A stretch of DNA of 12,510 nucleotides from DATKCN01 sp035513175 (GTDB lineage Bacteria > Chloroflexota > Chloroflexia > Thermomicrobiales > CFX8). The notes under the pieces are model-generated. The model did not search any database. It worked only from the letters and a program-made list of their open reading frames with translations, and had not been told where the DNA came from. Below are positions 1 to 7,729 of this stretch, one piece after another. Both the position numbers and the translations under genes were made by a program. The first letter of the stretch is position 1, and each line of letters opens with the position of its first letter. The DNA is taken from contig DATKCN010000142.1 of the NCBI GenBank assembly GCA_035513175.1, positions 1-12,510 on the forward strand. Reading direction: 5' to 3'.

Positions 1-299
1 GCGCCGTCGCCGGATATGACTCGACGATCGGAGTCGCGATTTCCACACTGGCGGTGGCCGCGCTGGGACGGCCGCTGCGAGCCCGCATTCAGGGCGCGGT
101 GGACCGTCGCTTCTACCGCCGCAGATACGACGCGGCGCGCATGATCGAGGAGTTTTCTGCCTGGCTGCGAGACGACGTTGACCTCACTGCGATGAACCGC
201 GACCTGCGTCACATCGTCGTGGAGACGATGCTGCCAGCCCACGTATCCCTGTGGCTGCGAGTTCCCGGCTCGCCGGGGGACCGGAGGACGACGGCATGA
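1..299 (+). CDS. C-terminal part of a membrane sensor-like paralog (5' truncated)
   Basis: The reading frame is open from base 3 and its start lies before the window. The visible part is the last hydrophobic segment followed by the array's 64-residue tail, from RPLRARIQ to PAHVSLWLR, and a short variable end (VPGSPGDRRTTA). The tail carries the family residues: VDRRFYRR, YDAAR, EEFS, LRDD and PAHVSLWLR. It is closer to the tail of the gene at 1585 (DAAR-IEEFSA-LRDD and a shared RDL) than to that of its direct neighbour at 296. Its TGA stop overlaps the next ATG (ATGA), so the two genes are probably translationally coupled. By family resemblance it would be a polytopic membrane protein with a cytoplasmic tail and no catalytic domain. 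Its function is unknown; a sensory role is inferred from its neighbours. Confidence 0.85.
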   Translation, partial: AVAGYDSTIGVAISTLAVAALGRPLRARIQGAVDRRFYRRRYDAARMIEEFSAWLRDDVDLTAMNRDLRHIVVETMLPAHVSLWLRVPGSPGDRRTTA

Positions 300-1507
300 G
301 TGGCCGGACCACGTCATCTTTAGGGGCCGGGCTGCTCTGGCTGGTTGCGGTCGCGATTGCGCTCGTCACTGGCGTCGTGGCCGGCCTTGACGTTGAAGCG
401 TGGGTGTTTTCTCTGGCCACGCTGGCAATGCCGACAGTCGGCGCCCTGATTGCATGGCGGCATCCACGCAATCCGATTGGCTGGCTGTACTGTGGCTTCG
501 GCATCTGCTGGGCGCTCTTGAATGTCTCCGAATCTCTCCCTACGCCGGTTAGCCCAACGCTGATCGAACTCTGGATTACGTGGATCGGGTCGTTCGTATG
601 GATTCCGGCGTTAATCGGCACGTTCACCTTCCCGTTTCTGCTGTTCCCTGACGGCCGCCTGCTCTCCCGCCGCTGGCAAGTCATCGTCTGGATCGCTGGA
701 GCGGTGATCGCCGTGCTGTGCATTCAAGCTGCATTCGCCGAGGAGTTTCTCCCGTTCTCGGAGCTTCGTAACCCGGCCTACGTCGAGGCGATTACGGGAG
801 TTATGTCCCCGATTGAGGCTTCGCTGGCTCTTGCCGCGGTCATCGTCGTGCCGCTGCTGGTCGTGGCTCCGGCGCTCTCAATTGTGCTGCGCTTTCGACG
901 ATCGACGGGGGCGGCGCGCCAGCAGATCAAGTGGTTCGCGTATGTCGTGGGACTGTGGTTCGCCTGCTCGGTCATCACCTTTGTCGTATCGCAGATCGGC
1001 GCCGCCGCGTTCGGCGTCAGCACGGACTGGGCTGGCGACCTGCTGTTCGCCCTGTTTCCTCTGATCGTGATCATCGGGCTGCCCGTGGCGATCGGCATCG
1101 CCATGTTGCGGCACCGGCTCTATGACATCGACGTGCTGATCCGGCGCACGCTGGTGTACGGCCTGCTGACGCTCAGTCTCGGGCTGGTGTACGTGCTGCT
1201 GGTCCTGCTACCCGCGATCCTGGTCGGCTCCGGCGGGTCGGCGCCGCAAGTGGTCATCGCCGCCTCCACCCTGGTGGTGGCTGCCTTGACGCGCCCATTG
1301 CGCGCCCGCATTCAACGCACCGTCGACCGCCGTTTCTTCCGTCGTAAGTACAACGCAACGCGGACGCTCGAAGCGTTCAGTGGCCATGTGCGCGATGAGG
1401 TCGACCTCGTTACTCTGGCGGCAGCGTTGTGCGCCACCGTGCAGGAGACGATGCAGCCAGCGCACGTGTCCATCTGGCTGCGGAGCGCCGAAAGAGGAAG
1501 GGAGTAG
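296..1507 (+). CDS. Polytopic membrane sensor-like protein, paralog 2
   Basis: A 403-residue protein. The ATG at 296 is preferred over an in-frame upstream start (251) because GGAGGA (283-288) lies 7 bases before it and it overlaps the previous stop as ATGA. About nine hydrophobic segments run from residue 11 to 330, followed by the 64-residue tail at 333-396 (RPLRARIQ...VDRRFFRR...PAHVSIWLR). Family landmarks in the membrane part are RNPIGWL after the second helix, LFPDGRLLSRRW on a loop, and LRHRLYDID followed by RRTLVYG. These resemble the membrane input parts of some actinobacterial and Chloroflexi NarL-type sensor kinases, but no kinase, GAF or receiver domain follows. It is closest to the gene at 2808 (shared LLPAILVGSGGS-like stretch). 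No enzymatic residues are seen. A signal-input or scaffold role is inferred only. Confidence 0.88.
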   Translation: MSGRTTSSLGAGLLWLVAVAIALVTGVVAGLDVEAWVFSLATLAMPTVGALIAWRHPRNPIGWLYCGFGICWALLNVSESLPTPVSPTLIELWITWIGSFVWIPALIGTFTFPFLLFPDGRLLSRRWQVIVWIAGAVIAVLCIQAAFAEEFLPFSELRNPAYVEAITGVMSPIEASLALAAVIVVPLLVVAPALSIVLRFRRSTGAARQQIKWFAYVVGLWFACSVITFVVSQIGAAAFGVSTDWAGDLLFALFPLIVIIGLPVAIGIAMLRHRLYDIDVLIRRTLVYGLLTLSLGLVYVLLVLLPAILVGSGGSAPQVVIAASTLVVAALTRPLRARIQRTVDRRFFRRKYNATRTLEAFSGHVRDEVDLVTLAAALCATVQETMQPAHVSIWLRSAERGRE

Positions 1508-1584
1508 CGGGTGTGGCGCACGATTGTAGTGGTCAGCCCTTCAGGGCGTGCGACGGCTCGACCACGAACGAGCGCAGGCCGGTG

Positions 1585-2811
1585 ATGACGGCACGTCGCG
1601 CGCGATGGCTCGCCGGGGGGCTCGTTGGCGCCTGCGTGAGCGCCTATCTCCTGTCACTGGGGCTCATGTATCTGGTCACAGAGGACTGGGGCGACGGCTA
1701 CTACCTGATGCCGTTGCTGCTCGGCTATCCCGTCGTGGGCGCGGTGATCGTGTCCCGCCAGCCCCGGCATGCGATCGGCTGGCTGCTCGTCAGCGCCGGA
1801 TCATCCATCGCATTGGGCATCGCCGCCGCCGGAATCGTGGACTCAACGATCGGAGCCGATCCGGCGCTGTGGCAACGCGCGCTGGCATTGATAGCGAACA
1901 TCGCGTTCATCAGCGGCTTCGAGTGCCTCCTGCTGTCGCTGGCATTTCTCTTTCCGACCGGCCGGACGCTCTCACGCCGCTGGCGCGTGGCCGCGATCGT
2001 GGCCGCGACGATCGTTGTGTCCTGGTTCATCTACGCCGCGTTCAAGCCGGGGCCGTTGGAAGGGTACTTTACCGATGTTCCGCAACTCACCAATCCGATT
2101 GGGATCGCGGGCGTCGATGAGATCGGGCGGCGTCTGACTCCCCTCTATACGATTCTTGGCATGCTCGTCGTCGTCACCAGCCTCGCCTCGATCGTCACCC
2201 GCGTATGGAGGTCTCGTGGCGTTGAGCGCCTGCAACTGCAGTGGTTCGGACTGGCTGTCGGCGTCACAGGGGCGGGAGTGTTGATCAGTGGATCGGCCTC
2301 GCTCCTGCCGGACAGGTGGAGCTGGATCGCAGGTATTGCTGAATCCGTCTTCTTTCTCTCGGGGGCATTTGGCATACCGGCGGCCATCGGCATCGCCATT
2401 CTGCGCTATCGCCTGTACGACCTCGGACGGCTGGTCAATCGCGGGCTGGTGTACCTGGCGCTGACACTATCGCTCGGGTTGGTGTACCTCGGTCTGGTGC
2501 TGGTGCTCGGAACCTCGCTGCGCACGGTGTCAGGCCAGTCGTCGGGTCTGGTGACGGCCGCGTCTACCCTGCTCGTGGCGGCGTTGTTTCGCCCGTTGCG
2601 CTCCGGCATCCAGAACATCGTGAATCGCCGCTTTTACCGCCACACCTACGATGCTGCCCGCACGATCGAGGAGTTCTCGGCTCGCTTGCGTGATGATGGC
2701 GACATCGACGCGGTAAGCCGCGATCTGCAATTCACCGCCCAGCAGGCGATGCAGCCAGCGCACGTGTCGCTGTGGCTGCGGCCGCATGTGCCCGATCGAG
2801 CGCACCGATGA
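1585..2811 (+). CDS. Polytopic membrane sensor-like protein, paralog 3
   Basis: A 408-residue protein starting MTARRARWLAGG. The frame extends upstream to 1429, but that would overlap the previous gene's coding end and adds a non-hydrophobic leader. The ATG at 1585 has a weak AGG (1576-1578) before it and a start context shared with the paralog near 6406 (VTARRAGW). The membrane region spans residues 8-335, with motifs SRQPRHAIGWLL, LFPTGRTLSRRW, GVERLQLQWFG and LRYRLYDLG. The tail occupies 336-399. It departs from its relatives by Asn for Asp (VNRRFY) and Gly in DDGDI. A 77-bp gap separates it from the previous gene, and no clear promoter is visible there. Its 3' end overlaps the next gene by ATGA. 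Function unknown; probably the same class of membrane input protein as its neighbours. Confidence 0.87.
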   Translation: MTARRARWLAGGLVGACVSAYLLSLGLMYLVTEDWGDGYYLMPLLLGYPVVGAVIVSRQPRHAIGWLLVSAGSSIALGIAAAGIVDSTIGADPALWQRALALIANIAFISGFECLLLSLAFLFPTGRTLSRRWRVAAIVAATIVVSWFIYAAFKPGPLEGYFTDVPQLTNPIGIAGVDEIGRRLTPLYTILGMLVVVTSLASIVTRVWRSRGVERLQLQWFGLAVGVTGAGVLISGSASLLPDRWSWIAGIAESVFFLSGAFGIPAAIGIAILRYRLYDLGRLVNRGLVYLALTLSLGLVYLGLVLVLGTSLRTVSGQSSGLVTAASTLLVAALFRPLRSGIQNIVNRRFYRHTYDAARTIEEFSARLRDDGDIDAVSRDLQFTAQQAMQPAHVSLWLRPHVPDRAHR

Positions 2812-4013
2812 CCGCGCGCGTGACCACCTGGGCCGCAGCACTGCTGTGGCTGATCTCCGGCGCCGGATTCGTCGCGATCTACGGCATCGAGACGGCGCGT
2901 GATGGCTGGTCGTCGCAGGTGGCAGACCTGGGCTGGGCGCTCATTCTCGTGACGCCGACCGTCGGCGCGGTCGTCGCCATCCACCGTCCCCGCAATCCAA
3001 TCGGCTGGCTGATAGGCGTGTTCAGCGTAACGTTAATTGGCACGTTCCTCGCCTCGACCATCTACCCGCCCGGCTCCAGCTCCGTGCCGATTGCAGGCCG
3101 TTGGCTGGTGTGGGTCACCGAGATCATGACACCAGCCATGTTGCTGGCAATGTGCACGTTGTTGTTGCTGTTCTTCCCGACCGGCCGCGTGCCGTCGCCA
3201 CGCTGGCGTCCGGTCACATGGCTTACGATTGCGCTCATCCTCGGGATTGCGGCACGCAAGGCGTTCGGTTCAGAGCAGCTCTGGACCGATCCGGTTGTGA
3301 TGAACCCGGCGTATGCCGCGCGAGTCGGGACCGTGCTGCAATCGGTGGAAGTACTGGGGCTCATCCTCGTGCCTGCCGTGATTCTCGCGTCGCTGGTGTC
3401 GCTGGTCATGCGCTTCACGCACGCGCGCGGCGTCGAGCGACGACAACTGGAGTGGTTCACCTATGCCGTGGGGCTCGAAGTCGCCGCGCTGCTATTGACG
3501 ATCATCTCGTCGGAGATAGCCTGGGGTGGGCAGGACCTGATATACGGCGTGCTCGGCTTCTACGCGATATGGATCGGGATGCCTATCGTGATCCCGCTCG
3601 TGGTCGGCATCGCGATTCTGCGCCACAACCTTTTCGACATCGAGCGTCTCATTCATCGCACGCTCGTCTATGGCGCACTGACGCTCTCCCTTGGCTCGGT
3701 GTACGTGCTGCTGGTGCTCGCCCCCGCGATCATCGTTGGGTCAGGTGGCTCAATGCCGGACGTGGTCATCGCCGCCGCCACCCTCGTCGTTGCCGCCCTG
3801 ATCCGTCCGTTGCGCGGGCACATCCAGCGCATCGTCGACCGTCGCTTCTACCGCCACAGGTACGACGCGGTGCGCACCGTCGAGCGTTTCTCGACACAGA
3901 TGCGCGATATCGTGGAGCTTCCTGCCCTCGAATCTGCTCTCGTTGCCACGGCCGCTGAGTCAATGCAACCGGCGCACGTCTCGCTCTGGCTACGTCCTCC
4001 GCCAGCCCGGTGA
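2808..4013 (+). CDS. Polytopic membrane sensor-like protein, paralog 4
   Basis: A 401-residue protein. The ATG at 2808 overlaps the previous TGA (ATGA); a longer in-frame start at 2772 lies inside the previous gene and is less likely. Hydrophobic helices fill residues 7-330. Landmarks are HRPRNPIGWL, FFPTGRVPSPRW, GVERRQLEWFTYAVG and LRHNLFDIERLIHRTLVYG. The cytoplasmic tail is at 333-396 (RPLRGHIQ...VDRRFYRH...PAHVSLWLR), followed by only five residues, PPPAR. It pairs with the gene at 296 in sequence, including LTLSLG-VYVLLVL and VGSGGS-P-VVIAA. The pair 1585/2808 therefore mirrors the pair (<1)/296. No catalytic motif is visible. A role in membrane signal perception is inferred from the family and the downstream phosphatase operon. 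Confidence 0.88.
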   Translation: MTARVTTWAAALLWLISGAGFVAIYGIETARDGWSSQVADLGWALILVTPTVGAVVAIHRPRNPIGWLIGVFSVTLIGTFLASTIYPPGSSSVPIAGRWLVWVTEIMTPAMLLAMCTLLLLFFPTGRVPSPRWRPVTWLTIALILGIAARKAFGSEQLWTDPVVMNPAYAARVGTVLQSVEVLGLILVPAVILASLVSLVMRFTHARGVERRQLEWFTYAVGLEVAALLLTIISSEIAWGGQDLIYGVLGFYAIWIGMPIVIPLVVGIAILRHNLFDIERLIHRTLVYGALTLSLGSVYVLLVLAPAIIVGSGGSMPDVVIAAATLVVAALIRPLRGHIQRIVDRRFYRHRYDAVRTVERFSTQMRDIVELPALESALVATAAESMQPAHVSLWLRPPPAR

Positions 4014-4021
4014 CTGCCCAC

Positions 4022-4053
4022 GTAACAATCCCATAGCGCTCGGCGCCGACAAT
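4022..4053 (+). promoter_or_regulatory. Candidate promoter/operator, copy 1 of 3 (degenerate second half-site)
   Basis: GTAACAATCCC (4022-4032) is followed 11 bp later by ATAGCGCT (4033-4040), then a -10-like GACAAT at 4048-4053. The spacing is identical to the better copies at 4939 and 7633; over the first 19 bases it matches the 7633 copy at 16. It lies before the gene at 4097. This is the weakest copy, and the putative -10 sits in the loop of an inverted repeat, so it may be read differently. Confidence 0.4.
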
Positions 4054-4060
4054 GGCGCCG
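4041..4060. repeat. 7-bp inverted repeat with 6-base loop
   Basis: CGGCGCC (4041-4047) and GGCGCCG (4054-4060) form a perfect GC-only stem around the loop GACAAT. There is no T-run after it, so it is not a classical intrinsic terminator. It lies between two array genes and overlaps the candidate -10 of the 4022 box. It could be a transcript hairpin in the leader of the 4097 gene or a chance feature of GC-rich DNA. Confidence 0.4.
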
Positions 4061-4096
4061 CACGGCTGCGATGGGCGTTGGAAGGGGTGGAGGCAC

Positions 4097-4942
4097 ATGA
4101 CGACCGCAGGGACGCGGGTGGCAGCCGGACGATTGCGACGCTCGCCGGCGCTGCGTGTGCTGCTCTGGGGCATGCTGCTGCTGTCACTGACCGCCATGGG
4201 CGGCATCCCCGGCCTGCTGGCGCCGTGGGTCTTCCTCGGCGATTGGCCGGGGCACGAGTTCCCGGAGATTCACCGCTGGCACGACGCGCAGTGGGGCGCG
4301 CTGTTCGGCCTGCTGATCGGCGGCTCGCTGGCGTTCCTCGCGCGCCGTCCCGACGACCGGCCGCTGCTGGTCCAGTTTCTGCTGGCCGCGACGGGCGGCC
4401 TCGTGCTGCTCAACGCGCCGTTCGACCCGCTCATCCTGCTTGGGCTGCTTTTCGGCGTCTTCGGGCCGATTGCCGCCATTGCCCTGCTGCTTCCACGCCG
4501 CATCGCCCTCACGTCGTTGCGTCCTGACTCGCTACGGGCCGTTAACTGGCCGCTCGTCGCCATCAGCCTGCTGAGCGGCGCGCTGATGGCGCGACCCGCG
4601 TGGCGCTGGTACGACCTGCAACTGATGCGTTTTCCAGACGAGCACTCCCAGTTCCAGCACTGGACGATCTCGGCGGTGCTGGCGGTGGTGCTCGTGAGCG
4701 GCGGGCTGCTGGCGGCGACCGGCCGGCCCGGCTCGCGGTGGCTGGGCATACTGTGCGGCGTGACCTTCATCTATCTGGGGCTCGCGGCGCTGCGCGTGCC
4801 GGATCACCCCGGCAGTTGGGGAACCGAGGGCGGGCTGCTGGCAATGGCCGCTGGGGTTGCCTTTATTGCCGCGACACTTATCTACCGGTCGGGCAGGTCG
4901 CGCGGTCTCCTGACCGCTCAGAGATCGACGCGCGCGTGGTAA
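4097..4942 (+). CDS. Eight-helix integral membrane protein of unknown function
   Basis: A 281-residue protein unlike the paralogs around it: no PTGR loop, no YDID motif and no 64-residue tail. The start MTTAGTRVAAG at 4097 follows a purine-rich stretch (GAAGGGGTGGAGG, 4081-4093); a longer frame from 4052 adds an unlikely leader. About eight hydrophobic segments are seen near residues 19-47, 66-83, 91-107, 110-132, 149-167, 188-207, 213-233 and 244-263. A loop with several His, Trp and acidic residues (WPGHEFPEIHRWHDAQW, 50-66) and a second polar loop (DEHSQFQHW, 181-189) are the distinctive features. They could bind a ligand or metal, but that is speculation. The product is not recognised. 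It is framed by candidate GTAACG boxes, the downstream one overlapping its stop codon. Confidence 0.82.
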   Translation: MTTAGTRVAAGRLRRSPALRVLLWGMLLLSLTAMGGIPGLLAPWVFLGDWPGHEFPEIHRWHDAQWGALFGLLIGGSLAFLARRPDDRPLLVQFLLAATGGLVLLNAPFDPLILLGLLFGVFGPIAAIALLLPRRIALTSLRPDSLRAVNWPLVAISLLSGALMARPAWRWYDLQLMRFPDEHSQFQHWTISAVLAVVLVSGGLLAATGRPGSRWLGILCGVTFIYLGLAALRVPDHPGSWGTEGGLLAMAAGVAFIAATLIYRSGRSRGLLTAQRSTRAW

Positions 4943-4970
4943 CGATCTCGTAACGCTGCTCCGCTACAGT
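4939..4970 (+). promoter_or_regulatory. Candidate promoter/operator, copy 2 of 3
   Basis: Two GTAACG half-sites at 4939-4944 and 4950-4955 are spaced 11 bp start to start. They are followed by TACAGT (4965-4970), exactly 15 bp from the start of the second half-site. Eighteen of the first 19 bases match the 7633 copy, the next 7 bases differ almost completely, and the final hexamer matches at 5 of 6. This is the pattern expected of an activator box plus -10 element. It overlaps the TAA stop of the 4097 gene and serves the gene at 5023. Confidence 0.6.
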
Positions 4971-5022
4971 TCCAGCACACAGCGCGCATCGTCGACCAAC
5001 GCGCACGAGAGGCATGCAGCCC

Positions 5023-6303
5023 ATGAAGCGACGCGGCTCGCCATGGTCCTGGGCACAGCGGCACGAACGCTCCATCGCCAACGCCATCGGCGCGCTGTGT
5101 GGCGTGCTGTTCATCATCGCGATGACGCTCAACGCTCTGATCCTGCTCGACATCGCTCCCGGTGGACGCATGGACTTTCTCAAGCTCTCCTGGGCGCCTG
5201 GCTTCTTCGTGCTGGGCATCCTGGGCGTGCTGATCGTAAACCGCTGGCCAGGACACGTCATCGGCTGGCTGTTCTGCGTCATCGGGCTGCTCTTCAGCAT
5301 CTCCTGGCCGACATACGCCTACGAGCAGTTTGCCGGAGCCGAGCACGTTCCGTTATTGGTCGGGGCGCTGTTGCTGGCACAGGTGGTCGGCACGAGTTAC
5401 GTAACCATCCTGATCGTCATCGTTCCCTACCTGTTCCCGACCGGACGGCTGCTCTCAAGCCGTTGGCGGGCGCTGCTATGGATCGCGATCGGAACGACCG
5501 CTTTCTTCGCGGCCATTGACTTTTTCGCCGTCCGTGAGCTCGGTTTCGACGATCGGCAAGGCAACGCGAACCCTCTCTACATTCAGACCGTGGATGACAT
5601 CGCGAGTGTCATTGAGCCACCCGCCGTCATCATTGCGCTAGTGACGGTGATCGGTGGCATCGCCTCAATGGCCCTTCGCTACCGGCGCGCGCGCGGCGTC
5701 GAACGCCTGCAGCTGCGCTGGGCGCTCTGGGCGCTTGGCGTGGTCATGGCGCTGGTGTCTCTTGTCGTGCTCGGCGAGACGTTCGCCCCATCGTTGATCG
5801 ACACCGCCGACGGCAATTGGTCCGTGCTGAAGGAGGTGTTTCTGTATTCGGTCCTGGTCGTCGCCTTTGTGGGATTCCCGCTCGTGCTCGGGCTGTCCAT
5901 CCTGCGCTACCGGCTCTACGACATCGACCTGATCATCCAGCGCACGCTGGTCTACGGCGCCCTGACCTTCGGGCTCGGCGCGGCCTACTGGGGCGGCGTC
6001 GTGCTGCTGCAGCAACTACTGGGCCCGCTCACATCCGGCTCGGGTCTGGCCGTGGCCGGATCGACGCTGGTAGTCGCCGCCCTGTTCCAGCCGCTACGCG
6101 TCCGCATTCAGCGGCTCGTCGACCGGCGCTTCTTCCGCCGGAAGTATGACGCCACGACCACGGTCGAGGCTTTCAGCGCTCAACTCCGCGACGCGGTGGA
6201 TCTGGACACCCTTCGCGCCGATCTGCGCCACGTCGTTGACGAGACGATGCAGCCAGCGCATGTGTCGCTGTGGCTGCGGGGCGGCGGACAGGGGCGGGGG
6301 TAG
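5023..6303 (+). CDS. Polytopic membrane sensor-like protein, paralog 5
   Basis: A 426-residue protein. The ATG at 5023 (MKRRGSPWSW) is chosen because GAGAGG (5007-5012) lies 10 bases before it; the ATG at 5014 would leave only 1 base. After a basic amphipathic start, helices run from about residue 18 to 350. Landmarks are NRWPGHVIGWLF, YLFPTGRLLSSRW, GVERLQLRWALWALG and LRYRLYDIDLIIQRTLVYG. The tail is at 356-419 (QPLRVRIQ...VDRRFFRRKYDA...PAHVSLWLR), then GGGQGRG. From LRYRLY to the tail it is almost identical to the next gene, while their N-terminal parts are clearly different. It has its own candidate promoter box at 4939. No kinase or phosphatase domain is present. Membrane input function is inferred. 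Confidence 0.88.
   Translation: MKRRGSPWSWAQRHERSIANAIGALCGVLFIIAMTLNALILLDIAPGGRMDFLKLSWAPGFFVLGILGVLIVNRWPGHVIGWLFCVIGLLFSISWPTYAYEQFAGAEHVPLLVGALLLAQVVGTSYVTILIVIVPYLFPTGRLLSSRWRALLWIAIGTTAFFAAIDFFAVRELGFDDRQGNANPLYIQTVDDIASVIEPPAVIIALVTVIGGIASMALRYRRARGVERLQLRWALWALGVVMALVSLVVLGETFAPSLIDTADGNWSVLKEVFLYSVLVVAFVGFPLVLGLSILRYRLYDIDLIIQRTLVYGALTFGLGAAYWGGVVLLQQLLGPLTSGSGLAVAGSTLVVAALFQPLRVRIQRLVDRRFFRRKYDATTTVEAFSAQLRDAVDLDTLRADLRHVVDETMQPAHVSLWLRGGGQGRG
5971..6219 (+). repeat. Intragenic near-identical block, copy 1
   Basis: Aligned base for base without gaps to 7285-7533 (offset 1314), this block differs at about 15 of 249 positions by hand count, roughly 94 percent identity, with differences both silent and coding. 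It covers the last transmembrane helix and most of the 64-residue tail. Confidence 0.85.
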
Positions 6304-6375
6304 CATGTTCGCTTCGCCGATGCGCCACGCTTCATGGAAGGGTCAGGGCAAGATGAGGAAATCGTCACTCGGCTC

Positions 6376-7614
6376 ATGCAGCGCCGGGACTGCGCGGTTG
6401 CTCCGGTGACGGCGCGGCGAGCGGGATGGATCAGCGGCTCGATCGTCGCCACCTGTGCGATCGTCTACGCAATAATTGTGACGCTGCTCAACGTGACCTC
6501 ACATGATGTGGCGTACCCCGATATCGCACTGCTCGGGTTTCCCATTGTGGGCGCGGTCATTGTCTCTCGCCAGCCACGCAATACGATCGGCTGGCTGCTC
6601 GTCATCGCTGGCGCATTGATCGCGCTTGCCTCGCTCGCCGCCGCCAGCGTGGACGCGACGCTTGGGCCTGAGCCAATCTATTGGCAGCGACTCGTCGGAT
6701 GGGCGGCGAACGCGATGTTCGGCGCCTCCTTTAATGGACTACTGATCGCGCTGGTGTTCCTGTTTCCCACCGGCCGTCCGCTGTCGGCCCGGTGGGGAAT
6801 GGCGGGCGGCGTCGTCGGGCTCTTCTTCGTGGGCATCTCCGTCGTGCTGGCGGTAAGATCAGGACCGCTCATGGGCTACTTCAGCGACGCGCCGCAACTG
6901 ACCAACCCGTTTGGAATTGCGGCGCTCGATCCGCTCATGCCCCAACTGGAGCTTGCCGCAGCGCCTGTCGGGGCGTTCGCTTTCCTGACGTCGCTGCTCG
7001 CGATTATTGCGCGGGTTCGACATTCACGGGGCGTTGAGCGCCTCCAGCTCCAGTGGTTCGGGCTGGCTGTCGTAATCGTGGCGGTGTCGTACGTGGCCAG
7101 TGTGCTGAGCGGCGAGTTCATGGCGAACCGCTGGAGCTGGGTCGTCGGTCTGCTCGAAGCAATCCTCTTCCTATCAGCAGCAGTAGGCATCCCCGTAGCC
7201 ATCGGCGTCGCAATCCTGCGCTACCGGCTTTACAGCATCGATCTAATCATCCAGCGTGCGTTGGTCTATGGCGTCCTGACTTCTGGGCTCGGCGCGGCGT
7301 ACTGGGGCGGCGTCGTGCTGTTGCAGCAACTACTTCGCCCGCTCACATCCGGCTCGGGTCTGGCAGTGGCCGGATCGACTCTGGCAGTGGCCGCCCTGTT
7401 CCAGCCGCTACGCGTCCGCATTCAACGGCTCGTTGACCGGCGCTTCTTCCGCCGGAAGTACGACGCCATGACCACGGTCGAGGCCTTCAGCGCTCAACTC
7501 CGCGACGCGGTGGATCTGGACACTCTCCGCGCCGACCTGTGCCACGTCATTGAGGACACCGTCCAACCGTCGCACGTCTCCATCTGGCTCCGGCCAACGC
7601 CGGGGGCTCGGTAA
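6376..7614 (+). CDS. Polytopic membrane sensor-like protein, paralog 6 (mosaic)
   Basis: About 412 residues if started at the ATG at 6376. Alternatives are ATG 6334 and GTG 6406; the last aligns with the MTARRA start of the gene at 1585. None has a convincing ribosome site, so the start is uncertain. Residues to about 280 follow the gene at 1585: SRQPRN-IGWLL, LFPTGRPLSARW, GPLMGYFSDAPQLTNPFGIA and GVERLQLQWFGLAV. From LRYRLY on, the protein follows the gene at 5023 nearly residue for residue (GLGAAYWGGVVLLQQLL). The tail is at 343-406 with small departures at its end (EDTVQPSHVSIWLR). It ends 115 bp before the phosphatase gene, and that gap holds the third GTAACG box. Probably the same membrane input class; the mosaic structure suggests recombination within the array. 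Confidence 0.85.
   Translation: MQRRDCAVAPVTARRAGWISGSIVATCAIVYAIIVTLLNVTSHDVAYPDIALLGFPIVGAVIVSRQPRNTIGWLLVIAGALIALASLAAASVDATLGPEPIYWQRLVGWAANAMFGASFNGLLIALVFLFPTGRPLSARWGMAGGVVGLFFVGISVVLAVRSGPLMGYFSDAPQLTNPFGIAALDPLMPQLELAAAPVGAFAFLTSLLAIIARVRHSRGVERLQLQWFGLAVVIVAVSYVASVLSGEFMANRWSWVVGLLEAILFLSAAVGIPVAIGVAILRYRLYSIDLIIQRALVYGVLTSGLGAAYWGGVVLLQQLLRPLTSGSGLAVAGSTLAVAALFQPLRVRIQRLVDRRFFRRKYDAMTTVEAFSAQLRDAVDLDTLRADLCHVIEDTVQPSHVSIWLRPTPGAR
7285..7533 (+). repeat. Intragenic near-identical block, copy 2
   Basis: This is the partner of 5971-6219, in direct orientation at about 94 percent identity. Direct repeats of this size 1.3 kb apart could support deletion or gene conversion between the two genes. 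Confidence 0.85.
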
Positions 7615-7632
7615 TGGCGACGACGCTTCATC

Positions 7633-7664
7633 GTAACGATCCCGTAACGCTCGCGACGTATAGT
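7633..7664 (+). promoter_or_regulatory. Candidate promoter/operator, copy 3 of 3 (before the signalling operon)
   Basis: GTAACG half-sites at 7633-7638 and 7644-7649 (11 bp apart) are followed by TATAGT at 7659-7664, 15 bp from the second half-site start. No TTGACA-like -35 is seen at the right distance, so the repeat may replace it, as in PhoB/OmpR-type activated promoters, where 11-bp direct repeats overlap the -35 region. The bound regulator is unknown and not in this window. The -10 lies 65 bp before the phosphatase ATG. Confidence 0.6.
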
Positions 7665-7729
7665 GGACCCACTGAACACGCACGACACCGGCTCGGCGGG
7701 GAGACACCCACGAAGCTGGAGGAGCGATC

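Noticed and set aside
3101..3958. Plus-strand open frame of 285 codons inside the gene at 2808
   Set aside because: Its translation is an Arg/Ala/His-rich shift of the real frame, which carries the conserved tail and membrane helices.
296..7614. Calling the array proteins sensor histidine kinases
   Set aside because: The membrane part resembles kinase input domains, but each protein stops right after the tail; no H-box or ATPase domain is present.
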